Position numbers and translations under genes: made by a program. From positions 6,634,001 to 6,698,000 of the forward strand of contig JAYKYS010000005.1 of the NCBI GenBank assembly GCA_036924285.1: a stretch of 64,000 nucleotides of DNA. The letters run 5' to 3'. Origin of the DNA: Asterella californica (Eukaryota > Streptophyta > Marchantiopsida > Marchantiales > Aytoniaceae). This document shows positions 12,082 through 22,815 of this stretch, piece by piece. A model generated the notes under the pieces. That model searched no databases. It worked only from the letters and a program-made list of their open reading frames with translations, and was not told the origin of the DNA. Position 1 is the stretch's first letter. Every line of letters starts with the position of its first letter.

Positions 12082-13414
12082 ATGTCTTTGATCATTGGAG
12101 AGAAGCTCGACAATAACAACTACCAAGTGTAGAAGTTCCGGATGATAATGTTATTGTAGGGACAAGATCTAAGAGATCTTATCATTGAGGAGGAAAAACG
12201 TCTTATGTACCCGTTCTAATGTGAAATTCAAGGAGTGGAAGAAGCGATTGTACATTCATACATTACATTCACTATATCGCATTGACAGTTTTAACATCGA
12301 TGATTGGACACAATCAAGACTGTGATAGGCTCAAGAAAGCTTCGGATGCACCCGTACGTCTATTTCAATCAAGAAGAGAGACGTAGAAGCTATAATTGTT
12401 ACAGCAGTTCAACATTGTGAAGAAGAGGTCTGTGTGCATCAAGGACTATGTGAACCACGTGAAACAACTTGCAGATCAATTCTCTTTTGTCAAAGTTGAA
12501 ATTGATTTGACTTTCTTGATCGAGGTCACATTATAGAGACTACCAGCTGAATGCAAACAATTTATTATCTCAATTTTGACTAGAGAATCTCTTCCTCAAT
12601 TTGATGAGTTAGTTCCTTTGATGCTAGGAGAGGAGATACACTTGTTGGAGAGTTATACTTTGACGGGTCAGCAATAAGCTATCTATTTTGCAGATTCTTG
12701 AAGGATTTTGAGGTAGAGGTCGTGGAAAAGATGTTGGACGTGGACGAGATCACAAACAACAACAATAAGTAACAACAACAAAATCAAAACCAGAATGGAT
12801 AGAACCCCAACATGATGGTTCTTCCAACATTCAGAGACGTGCGCATAGTTCCTACAATTATTGCAAAAAGTAAGGTCTCAATATGAATCAATGCTACAAT
12901 CGACAAAACAATCAACAGCAACACGACAACAACCAGCAAGGCTACACCAACAAGGCTATGTAACAACTGAGCAAATCTATTTAGATCAATTGTTGATTAC
13001 AACACATCAGAGTTATGCGGCTTTCGAGTCACATATTGACTAAGTGATCGACTCCGACATCACTAGTCACACGACATCTCATCGAGAGTGGTTCAATTCA
13101 CTCGAGCCAATGGAGACTCCTCAATTTATGGTGATAAGCGATGAGATCAAACATCAGATCTAGCACAAGGATAACATTTCGCTAGACATTCTTACTTCAC
13201 GTTTACAAGTATAAGGAATGTTCTACACGAATCCACATTGATTAGAAACTTGCTATCTGTAGGACATTTGGTAGAGTAGGATCTACAAGTGCGCTTCAGT
13301 AAAGATTGATGTTTTGTTGGAAGATTTCAGTAGCATTGTCATAGCTCAAGATAACAACTATGGTAGACTATTCAAACTAGATGCTTCTATGCCTAAGTTA
13401 CAAGCTACCATGTT
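12082..13414 (+). pseudogene. Decayed Ty1/Copia gag-protease fragment
   Basis: Conceptual reading of the plus strand shows Copia hallmarks broken by stops: a gag start (SLIIGEKLDNNNYQV, then KFRMIMLL), a zinc knuckle near 12860-12905 in which a Cys and the His are lost, and a protease core at 13048-13070 (VIDSxITSH, then SHREWFNSLEP), where the expected Gly of the DSG active site is Asp. The pre-integrase motif NLLSVGHLVE follows at about 13245. Most damage looks like G-to-A or C-to-T change, for example Trp to TAG and Gly to Asp. RT, RNase H and integrase are absent: the fragment is cut off where the LTR of element E begins. Confidence 0.75.
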
Positions 13415-14197
13415 GAAATTAAGTCACTAGGTGGTTTGGGGCACAAAAAGGACAGGGAAGTGAAGCTATGAACTCCCATTGGTCCATTTTTATCCTTTGT
13501 GAAACTTTAAAATTAGAAGTAGAGGTCTTAAGAGGAGTTCGAGCGTCTGGTAAGGACATTCTGAAATCAGAAGACACATGAAGATAGGGCTCGTCGTGCC
13601 AGTCGCTGTCAATGAAATTTTTGATCGATTTAAAGCAATAAAGAGAAAGTTATGCCAAATTGAAGTTCTGATTGGATCGGAATTGCATCACAATTGGTGA
13701 TTTTGGGGGTTTCGGTGTCAATTGCAACAAAATTGAGATAATCGCTTCAAACATTCGTGGTCGCGTTCACTGTCAGCATTGCTACGACTGTCCCAAAAAA
13801 TTTCATGTCATTTGAGTGAGTGAGTAATTCAGGGCGATCGCTGAAGCAGAGGGGGTCTGAAAAGCTCTCAATCTAGAGCAGCAACTTCAGAACTCGAGAT
13901 CTGGAGAACTGTGTATAATCAGGAGGTCAAATTTCACAGGGATGTTCAACATGATGTAGACTCCAAATCATGTAAGAATCATCAAAAGTTATCGAGTCAA
14001 TTCTCTGTTCTAGGTCAAAATAGCTGTATGGGTATCAGAAATTACCGTAATTTCTTTGCTCAGAACGTTTGTGTCCGTATCTCTGTGGTCATATTTGATC
14101 TCAGGCTGAAAGTTCGTATGTGTGCTCAGTAGGGCCTCATTTACATGTACGAGAAGTTTTGAAGTCTAAACCATTATATGTTTCTTATTCTAGAGTG
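13415..14197 (+). mobile_element. Element E, 5' LTR (left part, truncated at its start)
   Basis: This stretch matches the 3' LTR of E at about 46650-47394 along its length, starting at GAAATTAAGTCAC. About 300 bp of the LTR start is missing. The match stops at ...AGTG (14194-14197) exactly where element D starts. The LTR resumes at 39548 with AGTG again, so D interrupted it. Confidence 0.85.
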
Positions 14198-14304
14198 TGT
14201 CATGCGCATACACATCGCTACACAACATACATCGCTGTCAGATATACACCACACATACACATAACACATGGACGATGTCATACACATACACAAGTGTACC
14301 ACAA
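14198..14304 (-). repeat. Element D terminal repeat 'a', outer copy
   Basis: About 107 bp, CA/TG-rich, reading TGTGGTACAC...ATGACA on the minus strand. It is near-identical to 14602-14708. The two copies flank the 293-bp block 'b'. It forms the outermost 3' end of D. Confidence 0.8.
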
Positions 14305-14306
14305 TC

Positions 14307-14599
14307 AATCTGCATTGAGAAATTACCATCTCCAACACTACAACACTGATTACTCACAAATGGTCAAGCCAAACCCACTCTAAACGCGAAGAGAATCCGG
14401 GTTACACTCAACTAGACTATCCACCATAGCCTGGAGCTTGAAGGCTCAACTCGAAGAACTAAGGCCTCCAAGCCCTACCTGCGAAGTTTACCCCTAGTGG
14501 GCTCTCCCACCAACTCGCCCTAACGGCACTAACGGCCTTACCGGGATGCGCCACTTCGCACTCGGTCAACCTAGCCGAGGTGCCCGAACTGACGTGACA
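14307..14599 (-). repeat. Element D terminal repeat 'b', 3' copy
   Basis: 293 bp that match 39255-39547 with about six substitutions and no length change. Its minus-strand start is TGTCACGTCAG. It is the only part shared by the two ends of D, so it is the LTR core; the sequences inside it differ between ends. Confidence 0.85.
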
Positions 14600-14601
14600 G
14601 C

Positions 14602-14708
14602 TGTCGTGCGCATACACATCGCTACACAACATACATCGCTGTCAGAGATACACCACACATACACATAACACATGGACGATGTCATACACATACACAAGTG
14701 TACCACAA
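14602..14708 (-). repeat. Element D terminal repeat 'a', inner copy, next to polypurine tract
   Basis: Near-identical to 14198-14304. On the minus strand it begins TGTGG two bases after a G-rich polypurine tract (about 14711-14722), where an LTR is expected to start, and ends ACGACA. Confidence 0.75.
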
Positions 14709-14710
14709 TC

Positions 14711-14722
14711 GCCCCCCTAACT
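14711..14722 (-). other. Element D polypurine tract
   Basis: The minus strand reads a run of six G in a purine-rich context just before the terminal repeat, the place where plus-strand DNA synthesis starts in LTR elements. Confidence 0.55.
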
Positions 14723-14880
14723 GACGATTAGGTCCCTCTAACTCCAGATAGCTCCATATCCCAACTACGTGATACACACCTTCATGGGTGCAAGGATCAA
14801 GAGACCGGGTGCTACATCGCCCCATCGTTAGTCGCCTGTCTGCAATCCATACCACGTAAAGATCTAATCGACTATCTCCG

Positions 14881-17250
14881 CTATATACATCGAGGACAAA
14901 CCCACCGTCCAGTAGGAACTACACTGAGAGGTGGAGTCAAACATGACATGTGTCAACCTCCCAAACAACCATCACACACCAACATACGGGCTGCTCCACC
15001 AGCAGACCCACACAACATACACCTCAAGCCCGCGCGTACAACTGCTAAGCTTGGGTCAACGGTACCATCAATGTTGGGAAGATGACATGGCGCGCAATTA
15101 CGCACATGGTCCTTCCACACAACACCATCACGGCCCTCTAACATGAGTACTCCAGAAGGTAACACCTCTCGCACTCGTAAAATAGTGCGCCATGCGGTCA
15201 CATCCAACGTCGTCGGTGCGGTCTGCTGCAGATAGATATAATCGCCAGGATGAAACCTGCGAATCGATGGTCGATAACCTCCTCCTCAGATAGTTGCATA
15301 TCGCAACGTGTCTCTATGTTGAGCAATCGCTAGGTTCTCAAAAGCCATAGGCATAACTCTCCGAAATGTCTCTGCTCGTTGAGAACATGCTCTCACCCAC
15401 ATATCCGGGTCATCAAGGTTCAGCACCTCAGCAGAATCACGACGAATGGCCGAAGGTAGATATGGATCTCGGCCATACAATAGAAAGTACGGTGAGAAGG
15501 AAGCCAAAGACGCTTGTCGGCTGAAACGGTAGCCCATAGCCAACCATGGTAACTGCACATCCCAGTCTCCCAAGTGGCCCTTTTGCAAGCCATACTTGCG
15601 CAATCCTCTCTTCACCGTCTGAACTACCCTCTCCGCCAAACCATCCGCCTCAAGATGATCTCGAGATGTAGTCCGATGATCAATCAGCGCCTGATCACAC
15701 AAGGCCTGAAACTCACCAAGGAACTCTGTACCTTGGTCTGTCAGCACTTCAGCTGGTGCTCCAAAACGACTCAGCACTCGATCTAAGAACGCATACGCTG
15801 TCTCTTCACTCGTCTTGTCTGGTAATGCCACCAACTCAATCCACTTGGAGAAGTGCTCCACCGTCACCAACACATACCGATGGTGACGTACGGTCAACGA
15901 TAAGGGTCCCGCAAAATCCAAACTCCAACGGTAACCCAACCCCATAATCGGTAAGGGGTGTAACTGTGGAGTAGGAGCATTAAACGATGCTCGTACTCGA
16001 TCACAAATCACACATCGTGCGACAAACTGTTGCACATCGATGTGCATACCACGTCACCAATACTGTCCTTGGAGTAAGCTATGTGTATGCTTCACTCCAA
16101 AATGTCCCAACTCCTCATGGGCATGTCGTACTAACTGTGCCCTCAGGGATGGATGTGGCACTATTCGTACCCTCTCATCACCTCACACTCGAAGTACATG
16201 TCGTCCTTCTCGTCGAAATCTCTTCGCTCGTTGAAGGACACGATCTCGCTCCTTGGCACTTACTGTGTCTACTACCACACCAGTACGTAGATACTCCATC
16301 ACGGTCACATCATCATGGATATCCCGCTGGTCTGGAACACCATCTCCACTCTCTGGATCTGGAGACTCATCATCTACTCTCTGACCAGAGAAAGATACGA
16401 CTTGGCCCTCCATACTAGAGTTCATGGCCAACACACAAAGAAAGGCAGATGCATGCCACCCTGGCACTATCTCCTCATCAACCTCGTCATGCCATCGAGC
16501 CCCGGTCTGATCCTGCTGACTCGTGCACGAGTTGCGACTCAACCCATCGGCATCTAGGTTTGCAACTCCAGGTCTATGTACTACCTGGAAGTCATACTCC
16601 TGTAAGATCAGAGCCCATCGTGCAAGCTTCCCTGTAAGCTTATCGGACTCCATCAACCACTTGAGCGGCTGGTGATCAGTGATGAGAGTAAAAGGGTTCC
16701 CAAACAGATAACATCGAAAGTGTGCAACAGCCCACACTGTCGTCAAACACTCTCCCTCATACGAACTATACCTCGCCTCCGCTGAATTGTTGGAGCGACT
16801 GGCATACGTCACCACGAACTCCTTTTTGTCATCATCATGCTAAGTCAGCACTGCTCTAAGTCCCAACATACTCCAATCTGTGTGCAGTTGGAAAGGACGC
16901 CCCCTAACGGGTCTCCTCAAGATGGGAGCAGATGTCAACCTATCCTTGAGCTCTACAAAAGCTCGCTCCTGCTCATCTCCCCACTGCCACTCCTGGTCCA
17001 CCTTCATCAGCTTGGTCAACGGCTTCGCAATTGCACTAAACCCTTTCACGTATCGCCGATAGAAGTTCACCAAACCAACAAATGCTCAAACTAGACTCAC
17101 ATCTGTGGGCCGTGAGATACGTGCAATAGTCTCAACCTTCGTCTGTTGAACACCCAATCCACCTGGATAGATGGTGTGGCCCAGATACTCTACCAACTCC
17201 TGGAAGAACTTACACTTCCCATGGTGTAACTTCAACCCATGAGCTCTCAA
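14881..17250 (-). pseudogene. Element D pol, 3' half: RT C-terminus, RNase H, integrase, PHD finger
   Basis: It continues the RT frame from 26016 once element A and one CCGC copy are removed (FE-RLRAHGLKLHHGKCKF). The order is RT thumb (17250-17090, VNFYRRYVKGFS at about 17073), RNase H (about 16950-16560, including LITDHQPLKWL), and the integrase HHCC region (about 16150-15985). The integrase core follows (WSLDFAGPL, VLTDQGTEF and the Glu in ADGLAERVVQT; about 15950-15600), then an integrase tail (FHPGDYIYLQQTAPTTLDV, DHVRNCAPCHLPNIDGT). The last domain is a PHD finger at about 14884-15016. In-frame stops lie at 17086, 16840, 16183, 16054, 15286 and 14953 (five TGA, one TAG); the natural end is TAG at 14881-14883. 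There is no frameshift. Confidence 0.88.
14884..15016 (-). other. PHD zinc finger at the C-terminus of element D pol
   Basis: The frame gives a C4HC3 pattern: CMLC, nine or so residues, then MLVCDGC, LGG, HMSC, LTPPLSVVPTGRWVCPRC. Spacing and the LxPPLxxxPxGxWxCPxC tail are textbook PHD. The Trp normally before the His is replaced here by TGA at 14953-14955, a one-base change from TGG. PHD fingers bind histone H3 tails, so in an integrase tail it would be expected to steer insertion to particular chromatin, as chromodomains do in chromoviruses. Confidence 0.87.
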
Positions 17251-17254
17251 CCGC

Positions 17255-18627
17255 TGTCGCGCTACTTGGCGGCTACATGCTTGACTTCTACTCCGACGCT
17301 TAGGTTTAGTAGTTCTAGAAGTTAGCTCATATTACTTCTAGTCCTTTATGTATATGTTTGACACCTTTGCATGCGGTGTTAACACTATTTTGAGTCTTAG
17401 TAGGCTGATAGTATGTTAGTTATCTTGTTCAAGCATTTGTGCGTTTGTACAAGTGACTTCTTACTTGTCTATGACGTTCAATGTACATAACTTAGGGTTT
17501 CCATGCTGATAGGGGTTTGAGCTCATGGGTTGTACTTACTTGTCGCCCATGCACGCTTTCTAGCTAATTTAAGTTATTTTTCGGGGCTATGTGTCATTTT
17601 AGGTAGTTTAAGTTTTACGCTGGCACTCTAGGGGGCTTGACGTGGTAGCTTATGAGTGTAGATAAGTTACCAGGTAGTTTAAGGCACAAAAGGACAGTCA
17701 AGTGGAGCTATGAACTCCCATTGGTCCATTTTTGTCTTTTGTAAAACTCTAAGTTTAGAAACAGAGCTCTAGAGGAGAGTTCGAGCAATTGGTGAGGTAT
17801 CTTCGAAATCTGAGAACACAGGAAAAGAGAGCTCGTCGTGCCAAGCACTGTCAGTGAAATTTTTGCTCGATTTGGATCAATAAACAAGGAGTTATGCCCA
17901 ATTGAAGTTCGGATTGTGCCAAAACTGCGTCACTTTTGTTGATTTTGGGGTTTTCGGTGCCAATTGCAGCAGAATTGAGGAAATCACTTCAAAACTTCGT
18001 GGTTGCGTTCACTGTCAGGAGGGCTACGACTGTCCAAAAAGTTTTGAATCATTTGAGTAATTGAGTAATTCAGGGCGGCCGCTGAAGCAAAGGGGGTCTG
18101 AAAAGCTCTTAATCTAGAGCAGCGACTTTAGAGAAGGAGATCTGGAGTTCTACAAACATTCAGGAGTCCCAACTTCACAGGGATGTTCAGCATCCTGTAG
18201 ACTTCAAATACTGTGAGAAGATTTGAAATTCATCGAGCCAATTCTTTGTTCTATGTCTGAATAGCTGTCTAGGTACCAGAAATTGCCATAATTCTCTTAT
18301 TCAGAACTTTTCTGTTCATATCTCCGTGTCAGAATTTGATCTCAGGTTGAAACTTCGTCTGTGAGTTCAGTAGTACCTCATTTGCATGTAGGGGAAGTTT
18401 AGACGTCTAAACCTTCATAGTTTTCCTCTCTTTGAGTGTCAAAGTTCACCGCTTAAGCCTATTACTACCAGTGAGACCTAAATTTCGCTTTTTGAGCATA
18501 TCAGAGGATCCTACACTCCTGTGTGAGTGTTTATAGCTCCTGTTGTGACCTGAAAGCCAACCTCTTGAGTAAACAACCACAGCCAGAAGCCCAGCGCTTT
18601 CCTAGGTAGACGGATCACACTCCGACA
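17255..18627 (+). repeat. Element A 5' LTR (1373 bp)
   Basis: Identical to 24643-26015 except, by eye, a T/C difference near 17454 and a C/T difference near 18210. Starts TGTCGCGC and ends CTCCGACA. Confidence 0.95.
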
Positions 18628-18638
18628 TACTCTCTTTT

Positions 18639-18656
18639 TGGTGAACTCGACGTGAA
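18639..18656 (+). other. Element A primer-binding site
   Basis: TGGTGAACTCGACGTGAA, 11 nt inside the LTR. The complement reads as a tRNA 3' end: CCA, discriminator A, a 7-nt acceptor strand, then a T-stem strand starting with the invariant C61. The same 18 nt occur in element H (36255-36272). I do not name the tRNA. Confidence 0.65.
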
Positions 18657-18703
18657 ACACCTAGGGTGGGAGTTTTCTTGAGAGTGTTACAGGATCAGAT
18701 ATC

Positions 18704-21076
18704 ATGGCCAACCAAGGATCATCAAGTGGAGCTGCTGCTGCTGCTCAGCAACCTGTTCAGTTGGATGCTGCTACGATGAAGATGTTCCAAGCTTTTTCCA
18801 TGTTTATGCAGCAGCAGCAGAGCACAGAGAGGAAGGAGGTATTAGCAACCAAGGCGTTGCAATCTGTGGTGCATCAGATGGACCAGTTCAAGGGGACAGA
18901 TATTTCCAAGTATGTGCGATACTATGCTAGGGAGATGGAGGTGAACAAGGTACCTGAGAAGGAGATGGTGGAGAACTTTGAGCTTGCTGTTGTCCCTGAG
19001 ATTCGTGGGCGTGTGAAGGAGCTCAAGCAGAAGCAAGGACAGAGTTGGGAGAGCTTTATGCGCGCTTTGAAGGAGGAGTACTACACTGAAGATTCAGAGA
19101 GGGTGACCAAGAGAACGTTCTTGGAGTGGGTGGTTAAGCCTAACAAAGGTTTGTCTGTAAATGAGTTGTTAAGGGAGTTTGATCGTCAGTATGCTCAGCT
19201 TTCTAGGACAGAGAAGCTTACACTAGAGGTGGAGAAGACCGAGCTTTTCCTACAAGCAGCGGACGTGACTATTCAGGAGAAGCTTGAGCTGTTGCTGGAA
19301 GACAAGAGTGAGGAGAGAGGATTGAAGACTGATTGGAAGGAGGTCGAAGAGGCTGTTTCTTTGCTGACCAAGAGACAGAGAAGAAGGGACAAGGTGGTGG
19401 TAAGTGAAGCAGCACCTCTGATAATTCCTGTCAAGCAGTTGCCTACTAAGCCCACTTTGGTAATTGCTAGAGAGGAAGACTCACCGCTTGATGAGTTGAT
19501 TAAGGGTATGAAGGAGCTTAAGCTTAAGCTCACTAGGTTAGAAGAGAAGGAGCAGAATGTACAGCCTGCTATGCAGAGACCTCAGATGAGAGAAGGCTTT
19601 GTTCATCGTTGTATATGGTGTGATAGCTTAGACCATGTAAGAAGAGATTGTGGAGAGTTTTCAGATGCATTGAGGAAGGATCTGATCTTCTTCAAAGATG
19701 GTAAGATCCATCTGAGAGAGACTGGGATGATGTTGGGAACCAACTTTGGCAAGGGTGGTATGAAGAGGCTTGTGAATGAGATATCAGCATCACATGCTGT
19801 TTCTCTTGTGAATGCTGCTACTTGTGGAGTGAAAGTGGAGATGGAGAGAGAGAAAGAGACTACTGGGTTGTGGTCTGATGTAGTGCGGTCCGTAGCTAGA
19901 ACAGAGCTAGACAAGGATGTGCTACGAAGGGTTGGCAACTCAATTCGAGAGGCTACAGGATGGAATGATCCTGTGGATACTATGTCAGTGCATGCTTATG
20001 TTGCAAGAAGTCAGCATGAAGCTGTACTAGAAGAAAAACGCAGGAGGGAGGATGCAGGTGAGGCTTCTACAGCCAAACGACCTGCTACAAGGAGTGAAAG
20101 GACTAGACCAGAGACAAGGCAGGAGACAACACCTACTCGGGAGGAGACTATGGAGGATCTACCACCTACAACACCAAAGGAGAAAGAGAGAAGCAAGGAG
20201 AAGGGTAAGATGCCTGCATACAAACTTCAGTCTGACATTGAGATTGCTACAGACTTGAAGCAGGTGTTAGAGAACCATATCTTGAATGGGAAGGTTGAGT
20301 TTACCTTGGGTGAGATTCTTGGGATAGCAAAGCGTGAGTTCCATGAGGTTATCATAGATATCATCAAGAGGAAACGTCAGATTTTGGGTGAAGCAGCTAC
20401 ACTTAACGCTCTAGGGACCAAACTGTCGGAAGATGAGGAAGATGAGATTTCTGGTTACTGCTCTCAAGTATCAGAGGGAAGATCAGATCAGCACGTGAGG
20501 TTTGAAGATGAGGTGGAAGCATCACAGAAGAGCCATTATTCTCACAACCATTGGGCGAGAGCAACCACAGAGACCTTAGTGAAGCTGGGAGATCTAGAGG
20601 AACCTGTGGTGGCATTGATTGATCATGGCTCAGAGATTAATCTGATGTCTAAGGAGCTGTACAAGCGTGGGAGGTGGCCTATAGACACCGACCATGGATG
20701 GCTTATCCGTGCTGCCAACAACCAGCGAGGAGAACTCTATGGTGCTTGCCCCAACATCAAGGTAACTGTGGGTGACATTAGTGATGTTCAGAATTTCTTT
20801 GTGCAAGACATGTCAACCTATCCTATCATTCTAGGACAGTCTTACATTACTGCTGTTAGAATGGAGACACGAGTTATGGATGATGGTTCAGCCTATGCTA
20901 GGATACGTAGTAGAGATGGCAAAAGAGCTGTTCAGTTTTTGACCGTTGCTGCAGAACATGAGAGAAACCGTGATAGCTTGAGAGACCGTCCACTACCTAA
21001 GATTACTCAGGAGTTTAGAGAGTCTAGGGGTTTTGGCAGAGTACCATTGAAGAGCGAGACTTCAACGGTACAATAG
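18704..21076 (+). CDS. Element A Gag-protease
   Basis: 790 residues from ATG. Residues 1-230 form a capsid-like helical part (FELAVVPEIRGRVKELKQK, RTFLEWVVKPNKGLSVNELL). A zinc knuckle follows at about 303-316 (CIWCDSLDHVRRDC, CX2CX4HX4C). A charged low-complexity middle region carries repeated E, K, R and T (about 440-520). The aspartic protease comes near the end, with ALIDHGSEINLMS at 637-649 and IILGQSYITAVRM downstream. The catalytic loop is DHGS where DSG or DTG is usual; element E has the same change, so it looks like a lineage trait. The frame ends at TAG 21074-21076; pol continues in the -1 register with an overlap from about 21028, which suggests a -1 frameshift for pol expression. 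Homologous Gags occur in E (39.9 kb) and H (34.5-36.1 kb). Confidence 0.88.
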   Translation: MANQGSSSGAAAAAQQPVQLDAATMKMFQAFSMFMQQQQSTERKEVLATKALQSVVHQMDQFKGTDISKYVRYYAREMEVNKVPEKEMVENFELAVVPEIRGRVKELKQKQGQSWESFMRALKEEYYTEDSERVTKRTFLEWVVKPNKGLSVNELLREFDRQYAQLSRTEKLTLEVEKTELFLQAADVTIQEKLELLLEDKSEERGLKTDWKEVEEAVSLLTKRQRRRDKVVVSEAAPLIIPVKQLPTKPTLVIAREEDSPLDELIKGMKELKLKLTRLEEKEQNVQPAMQRPQMREGFVHRCIWCDSLDHVRRDCGEFSDALRKDLIFFKDGKIHLRETGMMLGTNFGKGGMKRLVNEISASHAVSLVNAATCGVKVEMEREKETTGLWSDVVRSVARTELDKDVLRRVGNSIREATGWNDPVDTMSVHAYVARSQHEAVLEEKRRREDAGEASTAKRPATRSERTRPETRQETTPTREETMEDLPPTTPKEKERSKEKGKMPAYKLQSDIEIATDLKQVLENHILNGKVEFTLGEILGIAKREFHEVIIDIIKRKRQILGEAATLNALGTKLSEDEEDEISGYCSQVSEGRSDQHVRFEDEVEASQKSHYSHNHWARATTETLVKLGDLEEPVVALIDHGSEINLMSKELYKRGRWPIDTDHGWLIRAANNQRGELYGACPNIKVTVGDISDVQNFFVQDMSTYPIILGQSYITAVRMETRVMDDGSAYARIRSRDGKRAVQFLTVAAEHERNRDSLRDRPLPKITQEFRESRGFGRVPLKSETSTVQ

Positions 21077-22773
21077 AGATAGGATTCTCGCCTGATCCAG
21101 TAGAGCAGGAAGCTTTATCCACTAGCTTCTTATGATTGACGACATGTGGGTCAGTGTGTTATAGGAAGGTTGAGAATCTGAAGAGGTTTGAGAGGCAACA
21201 TGTGAAGTGTGTACAGTAGTCTTTGTGGGACAGTGGAGAGTTAGCAGGAGATGAATATATATCTGGAGTGTTTGAAGAGCAGTATTTGGTAGATACTATA
21301 GGGGAGTTGAAATCTATAGTAGAAAGTTCTGTAGATGATGTAGATAGAGTGGTGAGAGTGAGCTCCAAGGAGCTTTATGATGTAATTGATAAGTTTATAG
21401 ATCGACAAGAGGTGTATGTGGAGACCAAGTACAAGTCAGTGGCAAAGAAAGTCAAACCAGTGGCTTTGCCTTTACCACTCGATTACAATCAGAAGATGGA
21501 GCAAGCTGCACGAGAACCGACGCTTAGAGGACCGAGAAGAATTGGGCACCAGTTTACAGAAACAACACTGAAGGAGCTGAAGATTGGAGGTGATGGATTT
21601 CTTACCGAGCAAGAGAAGAAGAGCTTCAGGGAGATGCTATCTAGGCATGGTAAGGCGTTTGCGTTTGAGTCACATGAAGTAGGATGTGTAGATCCAAGTG
21701 TAGTTGCACCTATGGTAATCTTTACTATACCGCATGTGCCTTGGAATCTACGTCCTATCCCTGTGCCTAGAGCTCATCTGCCAAAGCTGATAGACATGCT
21801 CAATGAGAGGATTAGGATGGGTATCTTGGAACCGTCTATAGCTCCCTATTCTAGCAGATGGTTTACTGTTCCGAAGAAAAGTGGAGCTTTGAGATTCATT
21901 CAAGATATGCAACCAGTTAACAAGGTGACTATCAGGAATACGGGTATAGGACCTATTGTAGACGAGTTTGCAGAGGCTTTTGCTGGTCGTGCTATCTATT
22001 CCATGGGAGACTTATATTCAGGTTATGACCAGTTTCAATTATCCTCTGAGAGTAGAGACTTGACTACAATGAGGACACCTTTGGGGTTACTAAGGATGTG
22101 CACCTTGCCGCAAGGTGCTACCAATTCTGTAGCACATATGATGAATGGCATGAACAAAGTTTTGAGGGACTTCATTCCTGAAAAAACTATGCCATTCCTT
22201 GATGATGTGCCGATCAAAGGATGTGCTGAGGAGGAGAAGAATGAGGTAAAAGATCAGAGGGGGTGCCGTAAGTTTGTAGCAGATCACATAGCTGATTGTG
22301 ATAAGATACTGAGTCGACTGGAGGAGATTCATTTGACTTTATCAGGAGCAAAGTCTGTATTTGGAGAACAGGAGGTGTTGATTGTGGGGCACCTATGTGG
22401 ATCTTATGGTCGGAAACCTTGTCCAAACAAGGTTGATGCCATTCGAAGAATGAAGGAGACGTGTGGATCGGTTACTGAGGTGAGAAGGTTTCTAGGTGCA
22501 TGTGTGTTTTATCATATATGGATTCCACACTTTGCACATGTAGCAGATCCGTTGTACAAGCTGCTGAGGAAGGGGCAAAGATTTCAGTGGCAAGAGGAGC
22601 AAAGCGAGTCTATGAGGAAGTTGAAGGATCTTTTGGCTTCACCGCCAACTCTACGGAAGGTAACATATGAGTTGGGCAGATCTGTTATCCTTACTGTTGA
22701 TACTAGTCCTATTGGCATTGGATGGGCTGTAGGACAAGACGATGAGGATGGAAATAGTAACATTCAATTCTAA
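21028..22773 (+). pseudogene. Element A pol, first part: reverse transcriptase and start of RNase H
   Basis: The frame runs -1 to gag. It has an in-frame TGA at 21133 and TAG at 21217, then is open from 21220 to TAA at 22771. RT motifs in order: MVIFTIPHVPWNLRPIPVPR, GILEPSIAPYSSRWFTVPKK, LRFIQDMQPVNKVT, IYSMGDLYSGYDQF, and the catalytic MPFLDDVPIKG (about 22190-22220), where FLDD replaces YxDD. The thumb region follows (RRFLGACVFYHIWIPHFA), then the first RNase H Asp in ILTVDTSPIGIGWAVGQ. The PFxDDVPxKG form is one I associate with some fungal Ty3-like elements. A 45-bp insertion at 22771-22815 separates it from the rest of RNase H. Confidence 0.85.
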
Positions 22774-22815
22774 ATAAAAAAAGAACTTTATTAATAAATA
22801 AATATGATATGATAT
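22771..22815 (+). other. 45-bp AT-rich insertion splitting element A RNase H
   Basis: Comparison with E (about 44155-44190) shows IRF followed directly by xRFGA; in A the matching codons are separated by 45 bp that are nearly all A and T. The length is a multiple of three, but it begins with TAA. There is no GT-AG boundary, so it does not look like an intron. Confidence 0.6.
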
